A stretch of 5,985 bases of DNA from Betaproteobacteria bacterium (GTDB lineage: Bacteria; Pseudomonadota; Gammaproteobacteria; Burkholderiales; Burkholderiaceae), in contig JAGWXN010000205.1 of assembly GCA_018969885.1 (NCBI GenBank), positions 1 to 5,985 of the forward strand, given 5' to 3'. Positions within the stretch are counted from its first letter, which is position 1; every line of letters begins with the position of its first letter. Below the pieces are notes generated by a model. That model made no database searches. It had not been told where the DNA came from and saw only the letters and a list, made by a program, of their open reading frames with translations. Position numbers and translations under genes: made by a program. Shown in pieces: positions 5,281 to 5,985 of this stretch.

Positions 5281-5985
5281 CGTGCACCTCCGCTATCGCG
5301 CTCGGGCATCAGGCGGTCGCGAACGAAGCCTGCGATGCCCTGCGGAAACGCGAGCACCAGGGCGAGGATGATGAAGCCGAGGAGCGCGCGCCAGTAGTCG
5401 GTCTGTCGCGCGACCGTGTCCTGAAGCCAGGTGAAGGCCGAAGCGCCCACCAGCGGCCCCGCCAGGGTCTGGATACCGCCCAGGAGCACCATCACGAGAC
5501 CGTCAATCGATCGCCCAACACCGATCACCTCGGGGGAGATGCTGCCTTTGGAAAACGCGAATAACGCACCGGCCAACCCACAGATAAGGCCCGCCAGCAC
5601 AAAGCCCGCCCAATGGATACCCACCGCATCGATGCCGATCGCATCGGCCCGCAGCCGCGAGTCGCGCACCGCGCGCATCGCGTAGCCAAAGGGTGACATC
5701 AGGATGCGCCGAAGCAGCAGCACTCCCGCCACGGTGAGCGCGAGCGTGAAGTAGTAGTAGACCCACTTCTGCGAGAGCCAGGCTGCGGGCCAGACGCCCA
5801 CCACACCATTGGAGCCGCCGGTCACCTCATCCCACTGAAACATGACTGACCACACGATCTGCGCAAACGCGAGCGTGAGCATGGCGAGATAAACCCCGGA
5901 CAGCCGCACACAGAACCAGCCAAAGATGAGCGCACCCAATCCCGCCACCAGTGGCGCCAGCACAAGCGCAGCCTCCATCGGCATG
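5277..5985 (-). CDS. livM: ABC transporter permease LivM, partial, 5' end outside window
   Basis: This is an inner-membrane permease subunit of the Liv-type importer. About 235 C-terminal residues are visible, from a Met at 5984-5982 to TGA at 5279-5277. The frame is still open at the right edge. LivM proteins are usually 300 residues or more and this fragment begins in mid-domain, so that Met is almost certainly internal. Hydrophobic segments lie at about 4-21, 27-48, 74-91, 122-145, 160-182 and 200-219 of the visible part. Family landmarks are CVRLSGVYLAMLTLAFAQ (25-42), the loop GYAMRAVRDSRLRADAIGID (100-119) that contacts the ATPases, and LAFPQGIAG (211-219). The tail RDRLMPERDSGGAR is cytoplasmic-looking. 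It overlaps livG by four bases. A fused LivH-LivM protein cannot be excluded because the N-terminus is missing. Confidence 0.92.
   Translation of the reverse strand, partial: MPMEAALVLAPLVAGLGALIFGWFCVRLSGVYLAMLTLAFAQIVWSVMFQWDEVTGGSNGVVGVWPAAWLSQKWVYYYFTLALTVAGVLLLRRILMSPFGYAMRAVRDSRLRADAIGIDAVGIHWAGFVLAGLICGLAGALFAFSKGSISPEVIGVGRSIDGLVMVLLGGIQTLAGPLVGASAFTWLQDTVARQTDYWRALLGFIILALVLAFPQGIAGFVRDRLMPERDSGGAR
5285..5291 (-). promoter_or_regulatory. Ribosome binding site of livG
   Basis: The minus strand reads GGAGGTG here, 4 bases before the livG ATG at 5280. It lies inside the last codons of livM and fixes the livG start at the ATGA overlap. Confidence 0.7.

Noticed and set aside
4495..5397. 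A 300-codon plus-strand frame opposite livG and the end of livM.
   Set aside because: It runs antisense to two ATPase/permease genes with complete motifs; the product is His/Arg-rich and unlike any family I know.
5982..5984. The ATG at the right edge as the true livM start.
   Set aside because: The frame stays open to the edge, the visible protein is shorter than a normal LivM, and it begins in mid-membrane domain; the real start is probably outside the window.

Overview
This window looks like GC-rich chromosomal DNA from a proteobacterium, most likely a betaproteobacterium of the Burkholderiales. That placement is inferred from base composition, protein style and gene content (Liv-type ABC transporter, PF06684 protein, PHA_gran_rgn protein); no sequence here fixes the species. 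All eight genes I can support lie on the minus strand and are packed end to end, so transcription runs from the right edge to the left. No stretch longer than about 70 bases lacks a gene. I see no RNA gene, CRISPR array, insertion sequence or clear intrinsic terminator.

Reading in the direction of transcription, the right half encodes part of a branched-chain-amino-acid-type (HAAT/Liv) ABC importer. It holds the C-terminal part of the LivM permease (5277-5985, cut by the window edge), the LivG ATPase (4528-5280, ATGA overlap with livM) and the LivF ATPase (3773-4516). Next come a PF06684/DUF1185 'amino acid synthesis' family protein (3146-3730) and a metal-dependent amidohydrolase that strongly resembles enamidase of anaerobic nicotinate catabolism (1885-3087). 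A TetR-family regulator (1248-1895) starts at a TTG codon overlapping the end of the amidohydrolase gene. A D-2-hydroxyacid dehydrogenase of the glyoxylate/hydroxypyruvate reductase type follows (223-1179). The left edge holds the N-terminal 74 codons of a polyhydroxyalkanoic acid system (PHA_gran_rgn) protein (1-223), joined to the dehydrogenase stop by a TGATG junction.

The most sensible reading is a self-contained catabolic cassette. The Liv-type importer takes up a small polar compound, the enamidase-like hydrolase and the DUF1185 protein open or process a lactam, enamide or related nitrogen compound, and the TetR protein controls the operon in response to a ligand. The dehydrogenase may reduce or oxidise a 2-oxo/2-hydroxy acid downstream, or it may belong to a separate unit with the PHA-related gene. 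The true substrate cannot be read from the sequence. The pairing of an enamidase-like enzyme with a DUF1185 protein of unknown reaction is the most interesting part of the window.
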